Of a stretch of 64,000 nt of DNA, positions 34,212 to 44,254 are shown piece after piece. Within the stretch, counting starts at the first letter, position 1, and every line of letters starts with the position of its first letter. A program made the position numbers and the translations under genes. The stretch comes from Gentiana macrophylla (lineage: Eukaryota; Streptophyta; Magnoliopsida; Gentianales; Gentianaceae). The DNA is taken from assembly GCA_026214975.1 (NCBI GenBank), contig CM047813.1, forward strand, positions 31,026,589 to 31,090,588. The letters run 5' to 3'. The notes beneath the pieces were generated by a model that worked only from the letters and a program-made list of their open reading frames with translations, did not search any database and was not told the DNA's origin.

Positions 34212-35885
34212 CCCACAGAGAATCAATTTGTGGATCCTAACTTAAATAGTCCACCTACTTACTCCGTTTGACAAAGACGGTCTATGACCAACATAGGATA
34301 CGAGAAAAGAAAGACACACTCAAACATATAAACAAACAATATGGAAACAAATGACGTAATCAACTGCCCAATTATAACCGTAATCATTTGGATCTAGACA
34401 ATTTATATAACAACAAGACTTATCAACTATTAATCCGCTCATATCCGTTTATATTGGCTACGGGAGTCATCCTCTAAAACTTGACGTAGCACCGGTAGGT
34501 CACTAAATCACTGTGGTATTGTTACGTGACTTCGCCTTTTAAGTGCCTCCATCTCATATAACTCACACGCTTACGACTCTAAGGATGCCGATATTAACCG
34601 TACACACCTCGCCTCAGGCAACATTCCTATGGTTAGGCGTACTTCCCAAACGATCACTCAAACTCTCGTCCAACCAATTACCAAGTCATAGTCTCATGCT
34701 AGTTTACGATCTACGTATAAACAGGTGCGCGCAATTCCCTAATATAAACCTACCCAGATAACGCTGAACGTCCGTGAAGATCAATTCATAAGCCCACCTA
34801 AGAGTTTTATATTGGTATTTCCTTTTTACACGTTTTAATTAAATTAAGCAAGTGACGTAGCCATAGCCATACCTACTGAGATAACAGATTCAATTAAGCT
34901 AACCTAATCATAAAGACGTGACTGATTAACGGATGAAACAGGGTAAGAGGCTCTCGGTCGACCGAATAGAGACACTCGGTCGACCGAGTGACACCTCTCG
35001 GTCACCCGAGTGCTTCACTCCCCAGATTACATCCCTGAATATATTTCTCAGCGTTTCTCATACGAATCGGATTATATAGTGAATCATCAGGACATTATAT
35101 AAATTAATCTAAATACACGTAGATTCATCCGTAAATCGTAGAAAGAGGACGTAGGGTATGGGAACCTCATAGACAAGGCATCTCCACCTCCCTAACGTCA
35201 TAGCCTAGATCTACATCATCTAGATATGAATAACTACTCAAACAATCAAAGCATAATTGGGAAATTGATTACTAAAAGAAAACAAGAAGAAAAACTAGGG
35301 CTTACATGATTGCACCTCCAGCTCCTTCTCAAGCCTAATGAATCCTTATTTGCTTATTTGTAAATATGAATTGATATTGGTGTATATGTGTGTTCTAAAA
35401 AATACAAAGACTTGTGTTTATATAGAGCTACAGCCGACTTAAGAAAACCGACTTAAATGCCGACACTACTGAACCCTAACCGCCTCAAACAATGTGCCGG
35501 ACTGCTGCTGGGCTTCAGGCCCACTCGGTCGACCGAATGCATAGGCTCGGTCGACCGAGCCTTGTATCTTCCTAGGTTTCCTTTTTGTTCCGTCTTGGGC
35601 TTTCCTCCTTTTATGCCCTGGGCTTCCTGAACTTGTCTGCAATCCATTAAAGCTTCTCCGAAATCCATCCCTTGCGCTCCCAAATGCGTTACTACAAATA
35701 TAGCATAAAATACAGTCTGTAACATCAAATAATATAATAAAACCTCCAAATACATAATAACGAATCGTAACTCTCGGCATATGCAACTTAAGCGTATTAC
35801 GACTTATTATTACTCATTATACCTCCTTTAAACTAGAATCGGGGATAAAGATCATAGAATAACGGGCACAAAATGACCGTTATCA
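34212..35885 (-). repeat. 5' LTR of the 30-36 kb element, truncated at the U5 end
   Basis: This is collinear with 30349-32030 and very similar. The first ~100 bp, corresponding to the LTR's sense 3' end, are missing where it meets the coding frame. Confidence 0.88.
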
Positions 35886-36911
35886 AAGACAAATGAGCGT
35901 TCAAGGCAGGCCAGACGCTCGTTCGAATCTCAAGAACCCTAATCAAGAATCAGATCTCAAGGCAGACGGGCGTTTGACATGAGGCAGACGGGCGTTTGGC
36001 GCCGGCAGCAGTATTTCACCATGCCTGTTCGTTAATCTTTATTTTTACCTATCTTGGAGGCATTTTCTAGTTAAGTCGTCTTCATGAAAGTTGTAGGAAA
36101 TTGAACGAGCTTTCCAACGCATCTTGAATTGTTCAAATCAGAGCTCTACACATCAAGTTATCACCGATTTACTGAAGACGAGTTAAATGGGCCAAGTTGG
36201 TCGGCCCAACTATGTCAAGGTCGCGATTTTCTGCCTGTTTAAGAGCAGCTAAACCTAAGATTCACATATTCTGACTTTTATTGGCCTAGACTGAGTTCGA
36301 GGCCGGCTTAGGTGCTCAACCCAGCCGCTTCGGCGGTTGTTATGACAGGTTGACATCTAAATAGCCGGATTAGAGTTCTGGACTAGGCCCCGTATTTCAA
36401 TTTCTTAGTTTAATTTTTTATATATATAGAGTAGAATACGATATTCGATCGATAGCTTGGTGGAGTTTGTGCCTGGGATCATTGGATGAATTAAAGGTTG
36501 ATATCTTTTGTTGATTTAGGATTCAAAAGTCTTGATCTGCAATCTTTAGATCTTCATTATTGTGAGTTTTCTGATTTCGATTTGTTTTCTCTCAATATGG
36601 TTTTGATTGTGTAGATCATTAGTTTGATGAAATTTACTGTGGATAAAAGTCTTGATTCAGATCCTTGTTTATGCCATGAAATAAAAAAAGCTTCGATCTT
36701 TTGTCTTGTTCGTATACTCTTTGTCCTCTGATTTTAACACAAGTTTTGTATTCGATTCAATCTCCTCGTGGGATCGACCTCGGACTCTGAACACACTACC
36801 TATGATCGACCCGGTTCACTGCCGGTTAGAAAGTGAGTTTTGCCTAAGGTTTCGAGTTTTATAAATTGTATTTGATCGAGCCGGATTGCGAAATCTCCAC
36901 TTATCACAAGG

Positions 36912-38630
36912 AAAGAAATAGGCTTCTGTTTCATGTTATTTTTGCTTTTTGGGATCATCTGTTACCACACTAATGCAGCAAATTGTTAGTCCAGATTTTT
37001 GCCCTAATCAGCACAACTACAAATTTTAAAATAGAAATAAAAGAGATCTCCATGAACAAAACAACCAGATTCGGCAATTCAAGGTACCATAAAACACCTC
37101 AATAGACTTTACCCTTGCAATTTGCAAATGAAACATAGCAACTTTTCCAGCTGTATTGAACTTCATGAACCCATTCACTTGTAGACACCTATGTTTTATC
37201 AATGTATAGCAACATATCTACATTATATATTCTCCCCTCTACTGAAAACAATTCAAGAAAAATATAAATCCTATCTGAAGAAACAACCGGCGTTCAAGCT
37301 TCAGCTTTAAATGGTATAATGGAGTTCTCCAGTCACCCACAAAAGGGACACAAACCCAATCTCTTAGCTTAAGTAAAAGAATCAGTTGAGATAAAATTAA
37401 TGGTCTTCTCCAAAACCTAAACAGATGTAACACAGAATCCCCCCAAAAAACACACCTAACACCAAAAAAATCAATCGAACACAAAACTCACTCAAGTCAC
37501 AAAGAACAAAAATAGACTTTAACTTGCAGAATAAATCACGTAAGCTAAGATTGTAATGTAACCCACCTTTACTTGTAAGTGTAACTAAAACTCCCTGTCC
37601 TGCCGATCGAAGACACCGATTATTTGCTAGCAATTGAACCCTAAAATTTACATCCAAAGACAAACATCATCAATTGGATATAAGTATGGAAGCGTACGAT
37701 CAGTGACAAAAAAAAGAGTAGATAGAACGGTGGAGGCACCATCGTAATTTTTTAGTTCCCAGAGAGAGTTCGGCGTCCTGTGATGAGAGTTGTGCGATGG
37801 AGATAAGAGTTTTGTGATGGAGATGTAAGCAGGTAAATTCTATCGAGAGAAAATATGTGGTGGAAATAAATTTGGTTTATTACTAATAAATGAAATTAAG
37901 GCTCTGTTTGGTTTGAAGGAAACAAAAGGAAAAGAAAAGAAATGAAATTGAGGGATTTATGTCTAGTGTTTGGTATTTTTGGTTGGAAAAGAAAAGAAAG
38001 GGAAAAGATGGAAATCAGTGGAAATAATACAATGTAATTAATTAATGAGACTTTGATATTTCCTTTCTTTTCTTTTGATCAATCCAAACACTACAAAAAG
38101 ACTTTGAAATCACCCATTCCCCTTCGTTTCTCTTCATTCACAATCCTCTCTTTTCTTTTCTTTTTGTTTCATTCAAACCAAACAGAGCCTAAGATTCAAG
38201 TAAAACAATGATTTTTTAAGTGTAAATTAGAATTGTATTTGGGGGGAGAGTAGCCCCCTAAAATTTTGGCAAATTTTATATACACACTTTTTTTTTTTAC
38301 TAAGAACCGCCTAAAATTTTGGCAAATTTATTATGTTTTTTCTAAGAACCTTTAAGAAAAAAAAAATTTAGAAAACTTTAATTTTGATAGTGCATAAAAA
38401 AAATTTGAAAGAAATTTATCATTTCTATGTGTCTTAATGACGGGAATTTTTTTTTTGTGAAAGGTATAATGACGGGAATTATAAACAAAAATGACGGGAG
38501 TTAAAATTTCGTCAGTAATAATCTCTTTTAATTAGAGATACTTTTTTCCTCTCACTAAAACACATTTTTTATGACGAGATTTACGCCTGTCATTAAGTTT
38601 TTGTCATTGATAGTCCTTTTTCTTGTAGTG
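36912..38630. other. Right arm of the inner CACTA transposon
   Basis: This is sequence between the retroelement TSD and the CACTA terminus. No conserved protein was recognised. Reading frames near 37240-37660 on the minus strand have no family signature. It contains the Tourist-like MITE and, from about 38430, subterminal TAATGACGGGAATT motifs. Confidence 0.65.
37900..38189. mobile_element. Tourist-like MITE (290 bp)
   Basis: The terminal inverted repeats GGCTCTGTTTGGTTTGAA and TTCAAACCAAACAGAGCC are flanked by TAA on both sides (37897-37899 and 38190-38192). This is the hallmark of PIF/Harbinger-derived Tourist MITEs. It has no coding capacity. Confidence 0.92.
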
Positions 38631-38633
38631 ATA

Positions 38634-38960
38634 ACATATGCATCAAAGAGGGAACAACCAGAGAACTACACCATCAACCAAATCAATGAAGGTCGTCTGA
38701 AGGATTCAGCCGCTTCGCAAACAGAGAAGAAAAGGTTCCGTCGAAGAAAGGAGCAGCGAAGAGCATCAAAACACACCCAGGCATCAATGAAGACAATCTA
38801 TACCTGTCGGAGCAAGAGAAGAAATCCGGAGAAGCTTCTCCGTATATCAAATCATCGGAGCATGTAGGATGCGTTCAGCAGTTCAGAATCGCCGGATCGC
38901 ACCTTTACTGAGAGCTCTGAACTACGAATATCTTTAGCATCCCAGTTGTTGATGTCTTGT
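38634..38960. repeat. Continuation of duplicated block B beyond the inner CACTA
   Basis: GCATCAAAGAGGGAA, GAGAAGCTTCTCCGTATATC and TTGTTGATGTCTTG are collinear with copy A at about 10300-10610. This shows that the CACTA insertion split this block. Confidence 0.75.
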
Positions 38961-39479
38961 TTGTGTTGATGGAGGTGGGGGACTAATGGTGACCATCGGC
39001 GTTGCTAACCTTAGGGAGGTAGAGAGATATTGTTTGAGGTTTGATTTTGGGTGTGGAAAGTTTATTTTATGCTTTTGTTAAACGAAAATGGATTTTGGAT
39101 GAGGGAAAATGATATGATACAATAGTGTGATATTTTATTATAAAAATTAGAGAGAAAACAATAATAAGGGATTTAGATAGTGAGAGGAATATTTATTTAT
39201 TTATCATAATGACGAGATTTCTTATAAATAGTGAGAGTAATTAAAATTTAGTGGTTAATGGCCACCTTTTAGCTACATAAATGTTTTCCTCACAGTTTTC
39301 CCCACTAAAACAGTCTTTTAATGATGGGATTTACATCCTTCACTAAATTTCTGTCACTATTGGCCCTTTTTCTTATAGTAATATATACCTTTATCACGAA
39401 TGTGCTTTTCTTAATCTTTAATTGAGATTTTGTTTTTATATCATTTTTATAGTACGTGGTTCCTTCTATCCCCTTCTCT

Positions 39480-39940
39480 CTCTATTTTTTTTTCCTTACC
39501 ATACATTACTAATTTTTTTCACATGTTTCCTTCTAGCCCCTATCATTGAAACGAAATTACCGCATGTAATGGACAAGTATAATCCACACTACAACTACTC
39601 TTTTTTTTGTTTTTGGACCATACATTACTCCACATATAATTGACAAGTATAACACACAGTACAACTAATCCTTTTATTTTTACCATACATTACATTTTTT
39701 TTTCAATGAAACAGAATTACACATATAATGGGCAAGTTTAACCAGCACTACAACTGCCACATATAATGGATAAGTATTTTCCACACTGCAACTGTTCAGA
39801 CTCGAACTCAAGACCTCATAATCTTGAGGCTTTAACTTAATCACATTGACTGACCATACATTACTAATTTTTTTCACATGGTTCCTTCTAATGGGCATGT
39901 AAATCCTCATTGACTGACCATACATTACTATGATTATAAC
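39480..39940 (+). repeat. Degenerate satellite-like repeat (ACCATACATTACT / CACATATAATGGACAAGTAT)
   Basis: ACCATACATTAC recurs at about 39498, 39617, 39682, 39852 and 39917. Variants of CACATATAATGGACAAGTA lie between the copies. No gene was seen. Confidence 0.6.
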
Positions 39941-39947
39941 ACTCCGT

Positions 39948-40215
39948 GTGCACATGATCGCCGCCTTTATAGATAGCAAAACTAGAGTAAAGTTTTTTTT
40001 TTTTTTCCAGAAGAAAAAGAGTAATTAAACTTCATGTAAATTATATTTCTTGTAAGATCAAATAGTAGATAGTGAAAAGTACACCAAAACACGATTAGAA
40101 AAGAACATATTCCTTACTTATCTTCAGGAAAATTCCTATGTTTGATACAGACATTTGATTCTCTCTTTTAAAAATAAAAGAATTAATTTCTTTTGCCCAC
40201 CTTTGCTTTAAATAC
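39948..40215 (+). promoter_or_regulatory. Upstream region and TATA box of the 82-codon gene
   Basis: This is the right-hand copy of the duplication also found at 5219-5940. Near its 3' end a TATA-like TTTAAATACTCG (about 40209-40220) is followed by a CTAGCTAGCTATCTAGCTAG microrepeat. The first ATG in the next frame lies ~105 nt downstream at 40324. The assignment as a promoter rests on position only. Confidence 0.45.
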
Positions 40216-40323
40216 TCGAACTAGCTAGCTATCTAGCTAGATCATTCATCCATCTTCACATAAATTCAACAATTCATTCTTCCAGAATAATATAACCCCT
40301 TGATTATATAGGCAGCCAAGAGA

Positions 40324-40572
40324 ATGCCAATATACTTTGATCCCTTTTCTTCCGACAAAGTGGAAACCAAGAACGATGTACCGAAGATGAAGACGCGAAG
40401 AACGCCGCATCAGTTAAAGGAGGTGGATGGGCCAGAGGCGAAGACACGAAGACCAACGCATCAGGTGAAGGAGGTTTCAGGATCAGCAGAAAGGAAATCG
40501 GCAGTTGCGGATTATTCAAAGCTACCATTGAAGTGGTGGAGGTCATTATTTGGAGGAGAGTCCGATAATTAA
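40324..40572 (+). CDS. Small basic hypothetical protein (82 aa) with internal repeat
   Basis: This is a complete short frame with a plausible TATA box ~105 nt upstream and a TAA at 40570-40572. The protein starts MPIYFDPFSSDKVETKND. It then has two tandem ~17-residue units (KTRRTPHQLKEVDGPEA and KTRRPTHQVKEVSGSAE), followed by KLPLKWWRSLFGGESDN at the C-terminus. It is hydrophilic and basic, with no signal peptide or membrane segment. I do not recognise a family. It is the only frame in the window that does not belong to an obvious mobile element and still has promoter-like context. It could be a real small gene or a gene-end fragment. Homologs or transcripts would decide. Confidence 0.4.
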   Translation: MPIYFDPFSSDKVETKNDVPKMKTRRTPHQLKEVDGPEAKTRRPTHQVKEVSGSAERKSAVADYSKLPLKWWRSLFGGESDN

Positions 40573-40939
40573 CTAATAAAGTAGAAGGATATGACCATGA
40601 TTGAGGAATATTGTCTCTTCTGTACCGTATAGTATAACTAACAAATATAGATTGTGGAGTGTATTAAGTAACAGAGTTTGCTAATAATTAAGCATGTTCT
40701 AAATACAGATTTTATGGAGAAGCCGTTGTTATGTTGTTTTTGTTTTTTTTTCTCCGCAAGGTATCCCTTACAATTGTCTGAGATTAATTCTTCGAGGTAC
40801 TGTCGGGCATCAAAGATAGAACCTCTTCTAACAAGATTTTCTGCATCCACTTCGAAGCCGTTGTTATGTCTTTCCATGGTTTGTATTGTTTACTCTTTGC
40901 AAACGTTGATGAATTAAGAATTATAAATAGACTTATATA

Positions 40940-41186
40940 CTCCTTCCGTCCCGCAATATAAGTCCTTTTAACTTTTCTTTTGGTGTTCCAAAATATAAGT
41001 CCTTCTCACATTTCAATACAAGATTAATGCATTGTTTTCATTTTCACACTAAACAATGCAATATTATAAGCCACTTACAAAAAACAATACAATATTTTCC
41101 CTTGAAATAATAAAAAGTAACTCATTTATTATTTTTTTAATCTGTATGAGAAGTATAAAATGACTTATAATACGGGACGGAGGGAG
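40940..41186. mobile_element. Stowaway-like MITE (247 bp)
   Basis: The ends CTCCTTCCGTCCCGCAATA and TAATACGGGACGGAGGGAG are inverted repeats with the classic Stowaway CTCCCTCCGTCCC signature. They are flanked by TA on both sides (40938-40939 and 41187-41188). Confidence 0.93.
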
Positions 41187-41189
41187 TAT

Positions 41190-41855
41190 ATATATAGGTC
41201 ACATGGGCAACTTTTTCCACTATTTACAGGAAATGGCTTGTATATGTGTTGTAAGCTTTGAAAGCTTGAGCGTCCCTATGTAATTAGGGTTTTAAGTCAA
41301 AATTTTGTTTTAGGACTTTGAACTGTGTAGTGTATTGGTTATTTTTAGGTTAAACTACGTGAGTAGGTGTAGGAAATGATATATGTGTATTGATTTAGTT
41401 CTTTTTTTTTTGAATTAAGTAAAATAAAAATATATCTAAAATATATACAATGATATAAATGTGGCGGGGCCTAAAAATGTAATTTTTAAGGAGGGTGCGG
41501 TCTTGTTGGCCCATGCCAGAGACGCCCATTCCTGCCCCTCACTCCCACAAATGAATGGAACTTCTGATGATGAATTATGTTCGACCAAAAAATGAAAATT
41601 AGTAACCGTAAATATATAATGTGTAATAGCCCCATTAATTAGTTTCTGGAGCAGTTGGTTGAGTTATGGGTTCATTTAGCATCGTTTTTTTTAAGCAGTT
41701 TCAATTTACAGCAATTGTTTTAAGTTTTGAATCTCTCTTGAAGGTAAGCTATAATTTTCCTAGTTGTTCTTGGTTTTCATCTTGGTAGGGTTGGATTCTT
41801 GTAAGATTTATGTTAGATTCATTTGTAGATTCGAGTTTGTTACAGCAGCCAAAGG
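41190..41855. other. AT-rich intergenic sequence
   Basis: I see no supported gene, repeat boundary or RNA here. Confidence 0.5.
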
Positions 41856-41858
41856 GAA

Positions 41859-42150
41859 TGTTGAGTGCAGTCAACTGATACACTCTGCTGATAGTATGAA
41901 GACACAGCAGCCTGCTGACAAGTATGAAGACACGGCAGCTTGCTGAGTGATCTAGTGTAGTGTAATGTAGAAAGCGGTTATCCAGTTATAGTTTGTTGTA
42001 ACCGCTTGTAACTTACTTCTTACTGATTCATGAGGTGTATGAAGTTATAAATACCCCATGATCACCTACATTGTAAAATTAACTTGTAATTTTCAGTTCA
42101 TCAATAATAATTCTGCATTTTACTTTCAGTTTATAATTCTATAAACTTCA
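41859..42150 (+). repeat. 5' LTR (~292 bp) of the right-hand copia element
   Basis: The right edge ATAAACTTCA lies just before TGGTATC (42154-42160), a copia primer-binding site, so it is well supported. A TATA-like TTATAAATACC lies at about 42045. The left edge TGTTGAGTGCAG at 41859 is the best TG start but is not confirmed by a TSD, because the 3' end is not seen. Confidence 0.6.
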
Positions 42151-42160
42151 TCATGGTATC

Positions 42161-44254
42161 TGATATACCAAAATCAATATAATCCCAAAGAGCGGACGGG
42201 TCCTCGGCCCGACTCCGCCCACGCTATCACAATCCTCATCATTAGCTAGTACAATAGAATAAAGCAGCTAACCACTAGCTCGATACTAAGCACTGAGGGC
42301 CCGACATGCTCGCCCCTCCGGCTCGCCATCCTTCAACACAACTTGGCAACAAAGTTCCTCTAAGTCCGACCTCCGCTCGGCGCTCCGAGTTTGTCAAGAC
42401 TCTCTTCCTGTCGTGGGCTCTTCGAGTCCGCTAAGATATCCACCTCAAAATCCATATACCGCAAACCTGATGTTTCTGACAATATCAGTTGGCTCCGTTA
42501 CCGGGAACAATCATCAAGAAAGCCTACTCCGGTAGTCGGCACCACCGTGAAATCCGTTTTCACAGCGTCACCGGCAAGGTCTTTCCTCCATCTTCAACTT
42601 CAAAATCAACAAAAGCTTTGATTTTCTGGGTTGTACAGCCTAGAAATCATCATTTTCAGTATTTTAGCAGCAAACTCGGTATAAGGATCACTGGTTTTTC
42701 GGATCGTTACTCCTTTTTCCGTCAAAATCATTTCAACTTGAAAGAACACCTTCACCGTCATCTTCAAAACTCGCACACGAGTCCTTCATAATTCCCAGGT
42801 TGGCGTACGTGTTTTATCAACTCATCTTTTACATATAAAAGGTATTTCATTTACTTGTGTTGTTTGAGAACCATTTGGGGTTACATCGCATGAGCTCCAT
42901 CGGATTTTGGGTTAAGGCTTCACCGGCCGGCACCTCCTATGTTGAGTGCTCATCTCGGCAAGCTCTAAGTGCCGACCTCACTAAGCCCAACCTCAACCGG
43001 CAAGCTCTACGCCCGACCTCAGCCGGCAAGCTCTAAGCCCGACCTCAGCCGGAAAGCTTTAAGTCTGACCTTAGCCGGCACTTTAAGCCCGTCGCTCCAC
43101 GCACGGCACTCTAAGCCCGTCGCTTCAAGCACGACACTTTAAGCCCGTAGCTCCACGCACGGCACTCTAAGCCCATTGCTTCAGGCACGGCACTTTAAGC
43201 CCGTCGCTCCACGCACTGCACTCTAAGCCCGTCGCTTCAGGCACGGCACTTTAAGCCTGTCACTTCATGCACGGCACACTAAGTCTGTCACCAGCTCGGA
43301 ATTCTAAGTCCAACCACAGCTCGGCACTCTAAGCCCGACTCCAGCTCGGCATCATATTTCTGCTCACACCCAGTAGAATCTTCTATCGGTCTACAAACAG
43401 CTATCTTGGCAAACGACACAGCAAGTCACCTACAACTTTCTTTCATGATTCTCACATGTACAGTGAAGAGCTCAAGGAGTAGGGGCCATTGATATACCAA
43501 AATCAATATAAGCCCAGTAGCCGACAGGGTCCTCGGTCCAGCTCCGTCTTACGCTATCACAATCCTCATCATTAACCAGTACAATAGGAATAAAGCAGCT
43601 AACAACTAGCTCGATACTAAGCACTGGGGGCCCGACCTGCTTGCCCCTCCGGCTCGCCATCCTTCAACACAACTTGGCAACAAAGTTCCTCTAAGTCCGA
43701 CCTCCGCTTGGCGCTCTAAGTCCGACCTACGCTCGGCGCTCTGAGTCCGTCAAGACTCTCTGCTCGTAGTGGGGTCTCCGAGTCTGCCAAGACTCTCTGC
43801 CCGTCGTGGGCTCTCTGAGTCCGTCAAGACTCTCTGCCCGTCGTGGGCTCTCCGAGTCCACCAGGACTCTCTGTCCATCATGGGCTTTCCGAGCCCGCTA
43901 GGACTCTCTACCCGCCAAGGGCTTTCAGCCCTCCGAGCTTGCAGTCTGCCAGCTGTCTTGCTCTCGCCAGCTGGCTAGCTCCATGCCTCTATAAATATCA
44001 CCCTCACCTCCATTACAACTCTCTCGGATTTTCTTCTAAGAACTATGCATTGGCTTGATCCCCTGTGAAGGGTACGTAGGCAGCCTATCAGGCACATCCC
44101 ATAGTCAAAAACACCATCCTCCTCCTCTTGCTCCATAAAAGCTCCATCTCCTTCCTTGAGCTCCACCGCTCCTCACCGGAGAAATCACCCTCAATCAGCT
44201 AGATATCCACCTCAAAATCCATATACCGCAAACCCGATATTTCTAACAATATTA
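42161..44254 (+). mobile_element. Small non-autonomous LTR element (TRIM/SMART-like, 2094 bp)
   Basis: Both LTRs begin TGATATACCAAAATC. LTR1 is 42161-42487 (ends CAATATCA). LTR2 is 43490-44254 (ends CAATATTA). The TSD is GTATC (42156-42160) against GTATT (44255-44259), with one change. A primer-binding site variant, TGGCTCCGTTACCGGGAA, lies at 42490-42507. A polypurine tract (AAGGAGTAGGGGCCAT) precedes LTR2. The ~1-kb interior has no coding region. LTR1 lacks ~440 bp present in LTR2, including the TATA box (CTCTATAAATATC at about 43986). Confidence 0.87.
43060..43345 (+). repeat. Minisatellite inside the small LTR element
   Basis: A repeating pair of units, GGCACTCTAAGCCCGTCGCTTCA and GGCACTTTAAGCCCGTCGCTCCA, with small changes, is tandemly arranged at about 23-25 bp per unit, ~10 copies. 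Confidence 0.75.

Larger units (their letters stand above)
30250..35885 (-). mobile_element. Gypsy-type LTR element with one gag-region ORF (5636 bp)
   Basis: It starts TGATTGAGG, ends ACCGTTATCA, and is flanked by a perfect TSD, AAGAC (30245-30249 and 35886-35890). The left LTR, 30250-32030, is complete (1781 bp). The right LTR, about 34212-35885, lacks its first ~100 bp together with the primer-binding site and leader. Sense is the minus strand, judged from the polypurine tract at 32031-32045. The interior has a single recognisable reading frame and no pol. Its LTRs match the solo LTR at 50217-51998. Confidence 0.9.
17546..36906 (+). mobile_element. Athila-like Ty3/gypsy element, mosaic, without pol
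   Basis: The ends TGATGGGAG and CTTATCA are flanked by a perfect TSD, CAAGG (17541-17545 and 36907-36911). The order is 5' LTR, Athila-type primer-binding site, a degenerate gag-like region, a first polypurine tract with a partial U3, a second polypurine tract, and the 3' LTR. No reverse transcriptase, RNase H or integrase is present. Both LTRs are split by later insertions. Subtracting these leaves about 7.7 kb. The two LTRs share U3 but differ completely downstream (see findings). Confidence 0.88.
29706..36906 (+). repeat. 3' LTR of the mosaic element, split at 30250-35885, chimeric
   Basis: The pieces are 29706-30249 and 35891-36906. The U3 portion (29706-30249 and 35891 to about 36185) matches the 5' LTR (17546 to about 18385) closely. 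From about 36190 to the end the sequence is unrelated to the 5' LTR. It has its own TATA run (TTTTTATATATATAG at about 36416) and its own terminus CACTTATCA. The TSD CAAGG follows at once. Confidence 0.85.
12554..38630. mobile_element. Inner CACTA (En/Spm) transposon with nested insertions
   Basis: The left terminus CACTACAAGAAAATCAGG at 12554 and right terminus TTTTTCTTGTAGTG at 38617-38630 are classic CACTA terminal inverted repeats. They are flanked by the 3-bp TSD ATA (12551-12553 and 38631-38633). The flanks rejoin smoothly: the host block before 12551 and after 38633 is collinear with the duplicate at 10280-10330. Subterminal TAATGACGGGAATT-like motifs cluster at both ends (12570-12800 and 38430-38600). 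Removing the nested 19-kb retroelement leaves about 6.7 kb. A TnpA-like gene is present but no TnpD-type transposase was found, so the copy is probably non-autonomous. Confidence 0.9.
6483..39380. mobile_element. Outer CACTA-like element, decayed, hosting the central nest
   Basis: The proposed right terminus, TTTTTCTTATAGTA at 39367-39380, is one or two changes from the TTTTTCTTGTAGTG end at 38617-38630. The proposed left terminus at 6483 (TTTTACAAGAAAATC) is a decayed CACTACAAGAAAATC. Subterminal TAATGACGGG-type motifs occur near both ends. No matching 3-bp TSD is visible (CCG against ATA), and no transposase coding was recognised outside the inner CACTA, so this is a tentative old non-autonomous element. 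Confidence 0.4.

Noticed and set aside
38571..38867. 98-codon frame crossing the CACTA terminus
   Set aside because: It spans the transposon end at 38630 and the flanking repeat, so it is a chance fusion.
40638..40877. Minus-strand frame containing ENLVRRGSIFDARQYLEELIS, faintly like a pentatricopeptide repeat
   Set aside because: A single short match to a degenerate repeat consensus, no neighbouring repeats, and a simple-sequence tail. Too weak to call a gene fragment.
43060..43345. Regular repeats considered as a CRISPR array
   Set aside because: Units are directly adjacent with no unique spacers, in a plant retroelement. It is a minisatellite.
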